Shown: one piece after another, positions 44,502-51,672 of the stretch
Layout: each line of letters begins with the position of its first letter
Numbering within the stretch: the first letter of the stretch is position 1
Origin: Fibrobacter sp. UWT2
GTDB lineage: Bacteria; Fibrobacterota; Fibrobacteria; Fibrobacterales; Fibrobacteraceae
Direction of reading: 5' to 3'
DNA: 64,000 nt
NCBI RefSeq assembly: GCF_900142545.1
Contig: NZ_FRBF01000010.1
Coordinates: 56,989 to 120,988 of the forward strand
Program-made: the position numbers and the translations under genes
Notes under the pieces: model-generated
The model's input: the letters and a program-made list of their open reading frames with translations, nothing else
Told to the model about the DNA's origin: nothing
Database searches by the model: none

Positions 44502-45307
44502 TAGGCGTTTTCGACTCGGGTTTTGGTGGCCTGACGATCTTAAAGAACCTGCAGAAGGCTCTTCCGCAGTACGACTACCTTTACCTGGGTGATAACGCTC
44601 GTGCTCCTTATGGCTCCCGCAGCTTCGAGACGATTTTTCGCTATACGTTGCAGGCCGTGCGTGAACTGTTCAGCCGCGGCTGCCCCCTGGTGATTCTGGC
44701 GTGTAATACGGCATCTGCCAAGGCGCTCCGTAGCATCCAGCAGGACGTGCTCCCGTATGAATTCCCCGATAAGCGCGTGCTTGGCATTGTGCGACCCACC
44801 GCCGAAGAAATCGGCAAGTTCAGCAAGTCCGGCCATATCGGCATTTTCGGTACGGCAGGTACGGTGTCTTCGGGGAGTTACCTGATTGAAATCAACCATT
44901 TCTTCCCGGACCTTAAGGTGACGCAGCATGCCTGCCCCATGTGGGTGCCTCTGGTCGAATACGGCGAACGTGAATCCGAAGGGGCGAAGTTCTTTGTAAA
45001 GAAGGACGTGGATGCCCTTTTGAAGGAAGATCCGGAAATCGATACGCTTCTGCTGGCCTGTACCCATTATCCGCTTCTGGAAGGGGCTATACGTGCCGCC
45101 CTCCCCGAAAAGGTGAAGCTGGTGTTCCAGGGCGACATCGTTTCCGAAAAGACGGTGGACTACCTGAAACGTCATCCGGAAATGGAATGCCGTCTTACAA
45201 AAAATGGAAAAACCCGGTTTTTGACGACCGATACCGCGAAATTCTTCGAAAAAGGGGCCTCTCTCTTTGGAATGACCGGTTTTTCGGCGGAATCAATTAC
45301 CTTTTAG
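44498..45307 (+). CDS. murI: Glutamate racemase
   Basis: 269 residues from GTG 44498 overlapping the preceding stop (GTGA). The family motifs FDSGFGGLTILKNL, LGDNARAPYGSR, LACNTASAKALR (first catalytic Cys) and LACTHYPLLEGAI (second catalytic Cys) are complete. It makes D-glutamate for peptidoglycan in the cytoplasm. It follows the fusion gene directly, so they are probably cotranscribed. Confidence 0.96.
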   Translation: MIGVFDSGFGGLTILKNLQKALPQYDYLYLGDNARAPYGSRSFETIFRYTLQAVRELFSRGCPLVILACNTASAKALRSIQQDVLPYEFPDKRVLGIVRPTAEEIGKFSKSGHIGIFGTAGTVSSGSYLIEINHFFPDLKVTQHACPMWVPLVEYGERESEGAKFFVKKDVDALLKEDPEIDTLLLACTHYPLLEGAIRAALPEKVKLVFQGDIVSEKTVDYLKRHPEMECRLTKNGKTRFLTTDTAKFFEKGASLFGMTGFSAESITF

Positions 45308-45344
45308 CTTATAAATTTGTATCTTGCATATTGAAAATAAGCAA

Positions 45345-45419
45345 CGGACTGCCACAAGTAGTCCGATTGTAAGATTTATATAAAAAGGGGACTCCGGGCC
45401 TAAAGTTCGGGGTTCCCAA
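45345..45419 (+). promoter_or_regulatory. Structured 5' leader of the 45448 gene
   Basis: CGGACT (45345-45350) pairs with AGTCCG (45360-45365); a second, longer stem with wobble pairs, GGGGACTCCGGGC and GTTCGGGGTTCCC, is at 45388-45419. No T run follows the second stem, so it is not a plain terminator. A TATCTTG stretch at 45319 may be the promoter. Confidence 0.45.
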
Positions 45420-45447
45420 AGTTTAACCTAACTAGAGTGGATGACAA

Positions 45448-46086
45448 ATGCCTAAAACACAGATCAATCTCGAAGGTTGGCAGGACTACCGCGGTAACGC
45501 AGCCGGTAGCTTGCTCTACGTCGAAACCAGCCACCAGTCCGAAATGCCGGTCCGCGACCAGCTCAACGAAAACGGCAAGGGTTTTCTTTACGAACCCAAC
45601 TACGAAACCAGCACCTATGGCCTGATGAGCTGCTATAACGTGAAGGCGATCAACGCAATCCTCAAGGCAAAGAGCCGCTATATTCTGTTTGGCACCCGTT
45701 ACGAAGGCTTGAGCGATTCCGAACTCCGCAACAAGTACTTGATTATGGGTTACATGCGCGTCGACAAGATCAAGGACGTGCGTACCCGCCACATCCAGCG
45801 CTACATGGCTAATCCGGAACTCCAGGAACCGGAATGCATGCAGATGGAACACAACTGGGCTGTTTATGGCCCGATGCGTTTCGTTTCGATGAACGACGCC
45901 TTCGTGGTCACCGACGAAATCCTCAAGGAATGGGGCTATCGCGGTCACGCATCTCGCCAGCTTAAGGCCGTGTTCAAGAAGGAACATCTGGAACAGATTC
46001 TTTCTTACCTTGATTCCAAGGAAGACAAGATCGACGAATACATCGCTACGGTCGATGAATTCAAGGAAGCCTTGGAAGAAGGCTAA
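45448..46086 (+). CDS. Unrecognised soluble protein (212 aa), probably well expressed
   Basis: No family recognised. ATG 45448 follows a 100-nt leader with two hairpins. Codon use is strongly biased to a small set (GGT, CGC, CTC, AAC, AAG), as in the ribosomal protein genes of this window, so I infer high expression. The segment RYILFGTRYEGLSDSELRNK then YLIMGYMRVDKI faintly resembles a PUA-like/EVE beta-barrel (guess). The C-terminus is helical and charged. No signal peptide or membrane segment. A strong terminator follows. Confidence 0.75.
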   Translation: MPKTQINLEGWQDYRGNAAGSLLYVETSHQSEMPVRDQLNENGKGFLYEPNYETSTYGLMSCYNVKAINAILKAKSRYILFGTRYEGLSDSELRNKYLIMGYMRVDKIKDVRTRHIQRYMANPELQEPECMQMEHNWAVYGPMRFVSMNDAFVVTDEILKEWGYRGHASRQLKAVFKKEHLEQILSYLDSKEDKIDEYIATVDEFKEALEEG

Positions 46087-46110
46087 TTGAGTTGCTAAAG
46101 CAAAAAAAAG

Positions 46111-46134
46111 GCGGGCTAAAGCCCGCTTTTTTTT
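46111..46134. terminator. Bidirectional rho-independent terminator
   Basis: GCGGGC, TAAA, GCCCGC, then eight T; preceded by eight A. Serves both the 45448 gene and the convergent GH30 gene. Confidence 0.93.
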
Positions 46135-46137
46135 GTT

Positions 46138-46172
46138 GAGTAGGAAGAAAAATACTGTCTACTTCCTACTTC
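46138..46172. repeat. Heptamer repeat at the end of the GH30 gene
   Basis: GAGTAGGAAG on the plus strand, then ACTGTCTACTTCCTACTTCT. On the minus strand, AGAAGTAGGAAGTAGACAGT holds the GH30 stop TAG. Confidence 0.78.
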
Positions 46173-48277
46173 TTAATAGCCTTTACGGTTGAGGACTTGG
46201 TCTTCACCAAATACATGCCCTGACGGAGGTCGAGACGCAGTGTGCCGTCGGCATTCAGAGCCTGACCCTTGATACCGCTCCACACGAGGTTGCCGTTCAG
46301 GTCGAAGACCTTGGCGGGGGCAAAGCGGTCATTGGCCACGAACTTGGGTGCCTTGGTGATACCGCTAGAAGAGCAACCCGTGGCCACAATCTTTGCGATA
46401 TAGATTCCGGTAGCGTCGCTGTTGAAGTGCAGGGCGGTAGAACCGTTGTCGCCTTCTTTTTCAAGATCCACAGTGGTTTCGCTCCACTTGCCTGCAGCGG
46501 CTGTACGGCCATACTGGTAGTCAACCCAGCTGCCACCGTTTGCGGCGCCCACATTCACATAAGCGTTGGAGTTGTCCTGGCTGCGCATGGTAATCACTAG
46601 TTCGGTGCAGCTTGCCAGTGCGGCGGCGCCTTCTTCGCTGATGTTCACGAGCTGGCTCTTGTAACCGCAATCGGCCTGGTCGCAACCGGCGAGCGGCACG
46701 CTGACATAACCGGTAATGCCGTCGAGTTCGCCGGCTTCGTAGGTGACGGCGCCGAGGTCGTCGTTCATGGCCTGCCAGGTGGAAACGTCGGTGGTCTTGG
46801 AGTAGTCGAGAATCACGACGTCTGCAGACGGGGTAATGACCGGTTCTGTGTAGTTCGGGTCGGTGGTTTCGTCTTGGCAGGCGGCGACGGTCGAGGCTGC
46901 TGCGGTCTTGGTGAGAACGAGCGTCGTTACCGAGCGTGCAGGGAGCATGTAGCAGCTGGCAATGGTTATGTTCTTGCTCTTGAAACCGTTTTCCTTGGAC
47001 TGCACGGCGGTTGCGACATTCATGCCGCTGATTGCCGGAGCGTCAAGCTGAATGGCGGTCTTGCCGGTATTGATGACAACCACGGAAACGGAGTCGCCGG
47101 AGGGGTTTGCGAAAGCGACCGTCTTGAGGTCATTTTCAGTAGTGGAGGCAGAGATTGCCTTCCAGCCCGGATTCACGAACTTGGAATAGTGACGCATGGC
47201 GTGGTATTCAGGGCCGATGACGATTTCGTCCTTCTTGCAGCTGCCCCAGCCTTCGGTGCAAACGCCGATGAGCTGACCGCGGCCTTCGCCCCAGAAGAGT
47301 TCCCAAGCGATGTAGCCGCCGAGCTGGCCATCGGTAAAGCCGACCTGCATAATGTGGGCGAGGCCCACCATGTCTTCTTCGCGGGTCTTGTCGAGCATGT
47401 TGCAGAACTCGGTCATGATAATGGGTTTGCCCTTGCCGCCGTAGGTGGAGCCGATGGACTTCATGGCCTTGCGGAAGTTTTCGGGAGCGAGGTAGTTATT
47501 GCCGGAGTTGTCGTTGCCGTCACCTGCGTGATACAGGTGGTAGGCATAGCCGTCCAGCTTGTTTTCGTCAAGTTCCTTGGCGTACTTTTGGAAGTTGTTA
47601 TAGCCGATGCCGAGGGGCTCGGGGCCGAGAATCTTCGTGGTGCCCTTCACGGCGTCATAGACCGCATTTAAAGCTTGCTTGTAACCTGCCGCTGTGTCTG
47701 TTTCGGTGGGATTGAACAGGGTTTCTTCGTAATCGGCGTTCATGTTCGGTTCATTCTGAATGCTGATGTAGTCGGGTGCGATACCTGCGGCCTTGTATGT
47801 TTCGAGACTCTTTTTCCACCAGGCGGCAAAGTCACTGTAGGCGTAAGCACCATAGGCGTCGCCACTGACTTTTTTCAGGGAGTTGTCGGCCGAACTTGAG
47901 CCGTCTTTACCGTTCACGCTGCCGCTCGGCTTGAGGTTGCCCGGTGCAGACCAGCTGGACATTTCAATCTTCAAGTGGTTGCCGAGGCGCTGCTTGGCTG
48001 CCTGCACGATTTCGATATCGTCTTGGCTGACCTTGGCAGTATCGGCCTGGAGCCAGTTGCCCACGCGCAAAAGAGAAAGGTTGAGGCCCGTAAAGGCTGT
48101 ATCAAAAAGGGCTTGCTTGTTCTTGTCGGCAAGTGCCGTAATCCAGCTTTGGTAGTAAACGGATCCGCCGCCGAAACCGACAATTTCTTGCTTGGTTGCG
48201 GCCGGGTCGACAGTAATGCTTGCTGCAGAAGCGATTGTGGCTGCAGCGAGGGCTGCAGTAGTCAATTTTTTCATCAT
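46166..48277 (-). CDS. GH30-type xylanase with C-terminal carbohydrate-binding-like module
   Basis: 703 residues from ATG 48277 (GGAG 8 nt upstream; an earlier in-frame start lies in the promoter). Signal peptide ends near IASA-ASI. A GH30 domain (about 22-470) has EIVGFGGGSVYYQSW, ISIQNEPNMN (acid/base E176) and KPIIMTEFCNML (nucleophile E290), most like subfamily 8 glucuronoxylanases. A beta-sandwich module follows (about 500-640, VVILDYSKTTDVSTWQAM), then a C-terminal 60-residue module (KVFDLNGNLVWSG...RQGMYLVKTKSS) that resembles a type IX secretion sorting signal. Substrate specificity is inferred. Stop is from the heptamer repeat. Confidence 0.87.
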   Translation of the reverse strand: MMKKLTTAALAAATIASAASITVDPAATKQEIVGFGGGSVYYQSWITALADKNKQALFDTAFTGLNLSLLRVGNWLQADTAKVSQDDIEIVQAAKQRLGNHLKIEMSSWSAPGNLKPSGSVNGKDGSSSADNSLKKVSGDAYGAYAYSDFAAWWKKSLETYKAAGIAPDYISIQNEPNMNADYEETLFNPTETDTAAGYKQALNAVYDAVKGTTKILGPEPLGIGYNNFQKYAKELDENKLDGYAYHLYHAGDGNDNSGNNYLAPENFRKAMKSIGSTYGGKGKPIIMTEFCNMLDKTREEDMVGLAHIMQVGFTDGQLGGYIAWELFWGEGRGQLIGVCTEGWGSCKKDEIVIGPEYHAMRHYSKFVNPGWKAISASTTENDLKTVAFANPSGDSVSVVVINTGKTAIQLDAPAISGMNVATAVQSKENGFKSKNITIASCYMLPARSVTTLVLTKTAAASTVAACQDETTDPNYTEPVITPSADVVILDYSKTTDVSTWQAMNDDLGAVTYEAGELDGITGYVSVPLAGCDQADCGYKSQLVNISEEGAAALASCTELVITMRSQDNSNAYVNVGAANGGSWVDYQYGRTAAAGKWSETTVDLEKEGDNGSTALHFNSDATGIYIAKIVATGCSSSGITKAPKFVANDRFAPAKVFDLNGNLVWSGIKGQALNADGTLRLDLRQGMYLVKTKSSTVKAIKK

Positions 48278-48380
48278 AACACAACTCCAAATTTTGGTTG
48301 AAAATAGCTTTATTTTTCGGTTCTGTTTACCCTTGAATTGTAAAAAAGAAAATGGAAATCCCATATTGTAAGTTTTTGGG

Positions 48381-48388
48381 TATATTTA
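48381..48388 (+). promoter_or_regulatory. Candidate -7 promoter box TATATTTA
   Basis: 5 nt before the ATG at 48394. Confidence 0.5.
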
Positions 48389-48393
48389 AACCT

Positions 48394-49137
48394 ATGAAGG
48401 ATGAAAACGAATCTGGAATTGTAGAAGAGCGACCGGCTAGACAGATGGTGCGCCCCACAAAGGCTACGGATGATGTGCCTTTGCATTTGGTGTCGGTAAA
48501 GCACGAAACGCCGTCGACGTTTAGCTTGGCGGAACCGGGTTCTTGGCCGGTTGTGATGCAGTTTTTTCTTTACCCTAAAACGCTTGCGGGAACTCCATTT
48601 TTTATAGTCAGGGCGTTTCTGGTTGTGATGATGGCTTTCTATTCGGTTCAATTGGTGCAGGAAGGGTACGATGCATGGGTGGCGCAGTTCTTGCATTGTT
48701 TGAATTTGCCGGTGCATGAAACAGGGCACTTGGTGTTTTCGATTTTCGGGAACCGAGTGTTGCATTCGCTGGGCGGTTCGCTGTTCCAGATTATTATGCC
48801 GCTCGTATTCTGCTTTGCATTGTGGATTAAGCCGCGCGATATTTTAGGGGCATCTATTGCGCTTTGGTGGGCGTTCGAAAACTTTATCGATGTGGCCGTG
48901 TACATTGATGACGCACTGCATATGAAACTGATGCTCATTAGTGGTGGCACCGGTGCCGAAGCCCCTTACGGATTCCATGACTGGAATTTTATTCTGTCCG
49001 AGATGGGATTGTTGCTCAAGTACGATACGATCGCAAATGCCGTCTATACCGCAGGCTATGTGGGAATGTGGCTTTGCGTGCTTTGGGGCGCCTGGAGCTT
49101 ATTCTACTACTGGTTTTTCCAGCGAAATGACGACTAA
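48394..49137 (+). CDS. Membrane protein with HETGH motif (M50-like metalloprotease candidate)
   Basis: 247 residues. An N-terminal soluble part (about 1-65), then four or five membrane segments. HETGH at 108-112 (LNLPVHETGHLVFSIFG) matches HEXXH zinc ligands at the start of a hydrophobic helix, as in site-2-protease-like M50 enzymes. The third ligand cannot be placed with confidence; D899-type motifs of M50 (LDG) are not seen, while the conserved AFENFIDVAVYIDD segment could supply acidic residues. May be a metalloprotease or a structural relative. Convergent with nth. Confidence 0.72.
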   Translation: MKDENESGIVEERPARQMVRPTKATDDVPLHLVSVKHETPSTFSLAEPGSWPVVMQFFLYPKTLAGTPFFIVRAFLVVMMAFYSVQLVQEGYDAWVAQFLHCLNLPVHETGHLVFSIFGNRVLHSLGGSLFQIIMPLVFCFALWIKPRDILGASIALWWAFENFIDVAVYIDDALHMKLMLISGGTGAEAPYGFHDWNFILSEMGLLLKYDTIANAVYTAGYVGMWLCVLWGAWSLFYYWFFQRNDD

Positions 49138-49147
49138 ATTTTAGCGA

Positions 49148-49762
49148 CTAGATTTTGCTGCAGATGGGGCAGTTTTCGGGCTTGTGGCCGAGCGCCTTGC
49201 AGTAAGTTCGCCCGAACAAGATGATTTGCAAGTGGCGCTTTTCCCACTCGTTTTCGGGGAAGATTTTCTTGAGGTCTTTCTCAGTTTGTTCAACTGAAGA
49301 ACCGTCGGAAAGTCCCCAGCGTTTGGCGAGGCGGTGAATGTGCGTGTCCACCGGGAAGGCGGGAATCTTGAACGCATGAATCATCATGACGCTAGCTGTC
49401 TTGTGGCCTACGCCGGGAAGCGCCTCGAGTTCTTCGAAGGTCTGCGGGACTACGCTGTCGTACTTTTCGACAAGAATCTTTGACAAGTTGAAAATGTTCT
49501 TGCCTTTGGTAGTCGAAAGGCCGCAGGGCTTGATGATTTCGGTAATTTTTTTGACGCCGAGTTTCACCATGGCCTTAGGCGTTTTCGCTTTCTTGTAAAG
49601 TTCTCTGGTCACCTGGTTGACGCGGAGGTCGGTGCATTGTGCGCTCAACACGACTGCGACGAGGAGCGTGTAAGGGTCAGAGTAATCCAGTGGAATCGGC
49701 GGATCCGGAAGCAACTCGTCGAGCGTCTCGCTGATGAATTTTATCTTATCAGCTTTTTTCAC
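49148..49762 (-). CDS. nth: Endonuclease III
   Basis: 204 residues from a GTG at 49762. Helix-hairpin-helix and active site: LEALPGVGHKTASVMMIHAF (catalytic Lys) and FPVDTHIHRLAKRWGL (catalytic Asp). It removes oxidised pyrimidines and nicks the strand. The C-terminal Fe-S motif is shortened: GRTYCKALGHKPENCPICSK gives three Cys with a longer first gap and then the stop, so the fourth Cys of the usual CX6CX2CX5C is missing. A palindromic repeat lies between it and cysE. Confidence 0.93.
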   Translation of the reverse strand: MKKADKIKFISETLDELLPDPPIPLDYSDPYTLLVAVVLSAQCTDLRVNQVTRELYKKAKTPKAMVKLGVKKITEIIKPCGLSTTKGKNIFNLSKILVEKYDSVVPQTFEELEALPGVGHKTASVMMIHAFKIPAFPVDTHIHRLAKRWGLSDGSSVEQTEKDLKKIFPENEWEKRHLQIILFGRTYCKALGHKPENCPICSKI

Positions 49763-49770
49763 TTAGAAAA

Positions 49771-49814
49771 TCTCTCGTCTTTCGTCTGTAGGCGCTTGCG
49801 CCGTTCTTTCGTCT
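49771..49814 (-). repeat. Palindromic dispersed repeat between nth and cysE
   Basis: Minus strand: AGACGAAAGAACGGCGC, AA, GCGCCTACAGACGAAAGACG, AGAGA. The hairpin GGCGC/GCGCC is central. It matches the copy inside the ABC ATPase gene (224-270). Confidence 0.8.
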
Positions 49815-49816
49815 AT

Positions 49817-50605
49817 TTATTCACAGTCGCGAGTGAAGTCCTGCTGCATGTTGAAGCTGGGCATTTCGTCGTGCGGCTTACCGACTTGTACGGCGGGGAC
49901 GCCTGCGTAAGTCGTATGCGCCGGAACATCGCTCACCACCACTGCGCCAGCACCGATTTTTGCACCGTCGCCAATGTGTATGTTGCCGAGCAACTGGGCA
50001 TGGGCGCCAAGCATCACGCCGTTGCCGATTTTCGGGTGACGGTCGCCGACTTCGTTGCCGGTACCGCCGAGGGTCACACCGTGCAAGAAACTGACGTTGT
50101 TGCCGACGACAGCGGTTTCACCGATGACGATGTTTGTGGCGTGGTCAATCAAAAGACCGTAACCGATTTTGGCGGCCGGATGAATGTCCATGCCAAACTT
50201 GCGGCTAATGATGCTCTGGAGCATCTTGGCGGGGAAGGAACGACCTTCTTGCCAAAGGGCATGGGCGGCGCGATAAGCCTGCAGACCCTGGAAACCCTTG
50301 AAGAACAGAAGCGGTTCCAGAAAACTCGTGCAAGCCGGGTCGCGGAGGACTGTAGCGTACAAGTCCTTGCCAGCGCATGTGACCAGTTCCGGATACTTGA
50401 GGTAAAGAATGCCGAAAACCTTTTCAAGTTCGGCGCGGTCAATCACCTCGCCTGCAAGCTGACATGAAAGAGTGACCGAAAGCATCGCGGCAAAGTTCTT
50501 GCTGTTAAGAATTTGCTCCGTAATCATCAGCACCGAAAGCGGTTCGTCGTGAACCAGTTTTTCGGCTTCGCAGCGAATTTTGTGTTCTATCTCTTCGACG
50601 TTCAT
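49817..50605 (-). CDS. cysE: Serine O-acetyltransferase
   Basis: 262 residues. The N-terminal helical domain (DEPLSVLMITEQILNSKNFA, MLSVTLSCQLAGEVIDRAEL) precedes a left-handed beta-helix of hexapeptide repeats with the active-site region GYGLLIDHATNIVIGETAVV and HGVTLGGTG, ending AGVPAVQVGKP. It makes O-acetylserine, the step before cysteine. Its ATG overlaps the stop of the membrane protein gene by 4 bp, so it is the last gene of the GH57-hpt unit. Confidence 0.93.
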   Translation of the reverse strand: MNVEEIEHKIRCEAEKLVHDEPLSVLMITEQILNSKNFAAMLSVTLSCQLAGEVIDRAELEKVFGILYLKYPELVTCAGKDLYATVLRDPACTSFLEPLLFFKGFQGLQAYRAAHALWQEGRSFPAKMLQSIISRKFGMDIHPAAKIGYGLLIDHATNIVIGETAVVGNNVSFLHGVTLGGTGNEVGDRHPKIGNGVMLGAHAQLLGNIHIGDGAKIGAGAVVVSDVPAHTTYAGVPAVQVGKPHDEMPSFNMQQDFTRDCE

Positions 50606-51108
50606 TTCTTTGCCTTGTCCTTCGAGTCTTCTTCTTCGTCATCCAAAGTGGGAATCACCTTGTTTTCGCGGCACAGGTTTTCTTCGCGGATTTTGAAGGT
50701 GAAGTCAACGAGGTTGTTTTCAAACATTTTCTGGTAGGGCTTTTTCTTCTGCACGCTTTCGAGCGCGCAGGTGCAGTAGTTGATGCGCTGTATCAAAGAC
50801 TTTTCGCTGCCGGGAGTTCCCTTGCCAAAAACGCATTCGTGCATAATGGCGTATTCCATGGCGCGATCGTAGCGGTACTTGCACTTGTTTGGCATGTCGG
50901 GCTGGGCCGCCACGCGTTCGATAATGCCTTCGTTCGGAATGCTGGTGAACACACTACAAGTAATGAAACCTGCAATAAAGAATAGCAAGCATACGCCCAG
51001 GTTAATCAGGAATCGTTTGCCGCGGCCGAGCTTGTTGTAGCTGCGTTCTACAGCTTCGAAAGCTTGGGTGGCATGGAGTCGGACGTCATCTAAATCGTTG
51101 TTTTCCAT
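50602..51108 (-). CDS. Unrecognised single-span membrane protein (168 aa)
   Basis: One clear membrane segment at about residues 33-54 (FLINLGVCLLFFIAGFITC), a short cytoplasmic N-terminus and a ~110-residue exported part with five Cys (KCKYRYDRAMEYAIMHECVF, RINYCTCALESVQKK), probably forming disulfides. A Lys/Glu/Asp tail ends it. No family recognised. Starts directly after the hpt stop and overlaps cysE. Confidence 0.75.
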   Translation of the reverse strand: MENNDLDDVRLHATQAFEAVERSYNKLGRGKRFLINLGVCLLFFIAGFITCSVFTSIPNEGIIERVAAQPDMPNKCKYRYDRAMEYAIMHECVFGKGTPGSEKSLIQRINYCTCALESVQKKKPYQKMFENNLVDFTFKIREENLCRENKVIPTLDDEEEDSKDKAKK

Positions 51109-51654
51109 TTAGTTGGTCTCCTGTAGTGTCCATATATCCGGTAGGAATCGGTAATTGTTTGCGTAGTCGAGCCCGTAACCTACCACGAATTCGTTTGCTA
51201 TTTCAAAACCTACAAAATCTGCCGTGATGTCTACTTCGCGACGCTCCTGTTTGTTCAGTAAAACGCAGGTACGAACGTCTTGGACGCCCGCTTCCCGGAG
51301 CATTTCGCAAAGTCCGAGCAGTGTGGAACCTGTGTCGGCGATGTCATCGACCATCAGGATTTTTTTGCCCTGAAGGTTGATTCTTTCAAGACCCTGCACC
51401 TGGAGCTTGCCGCTCGATTCCATGGATTCGCCGTAGCTAGAGGCTTTGATGAAGGCGATTCTCTTTTGAGTCGCATTTATGCCTTGAACCTTGGCGAGTT
51501 CGCGAGTCAAGTCGGCGGTAAACATGTAGGCGCCGGTGAGTGCCGAAATCAGGATGTCGTAATCGTAAGCCGCAGCGATTTCACGGGCAAGCGTTGCCAC
51601 CCGTTCATGAATCTCGGTTGCGTCAATCAGCGGTTTTTCGGACATCCTGTACAT
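51109..51654 (-). CDS. hpt: Hypoxanthine phosphoribosyltransferase
   Basis: 181 residues from ATG 51654, with GAGGAG upstream (a second ATG nine bases inside has none). PRPP-binding motif ILMVDDIADTGSTLLGL, preceded by LTGAYMFTADLTREL and KRIAFIKASSYGESMES, and ending VVGYGLDYANNYRFLPDI. Salvages hypoxanthine and guanine to IMP and GMP. It lies 18 bp after the GH57 gene. Confidence 0.93.
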   Translation of the reverse strand: MYRMSEKPLIDATEIHERVATLAREIAAAYDYDILISALTGAYMFTADLTRELAKVQGINATQKRIAFIKASSYGESMESSGKLQVQGLERINLQGKKILMVDDIADTGSTLLGLCEMLREAGVQDVRTCVLLNKQERREVDITADFVGFEIANEFVVGYGLDYANNYRFLPDIWTLQETN

Positions 51655-51672
51655 GCTTTACTCCTCAAGGAA

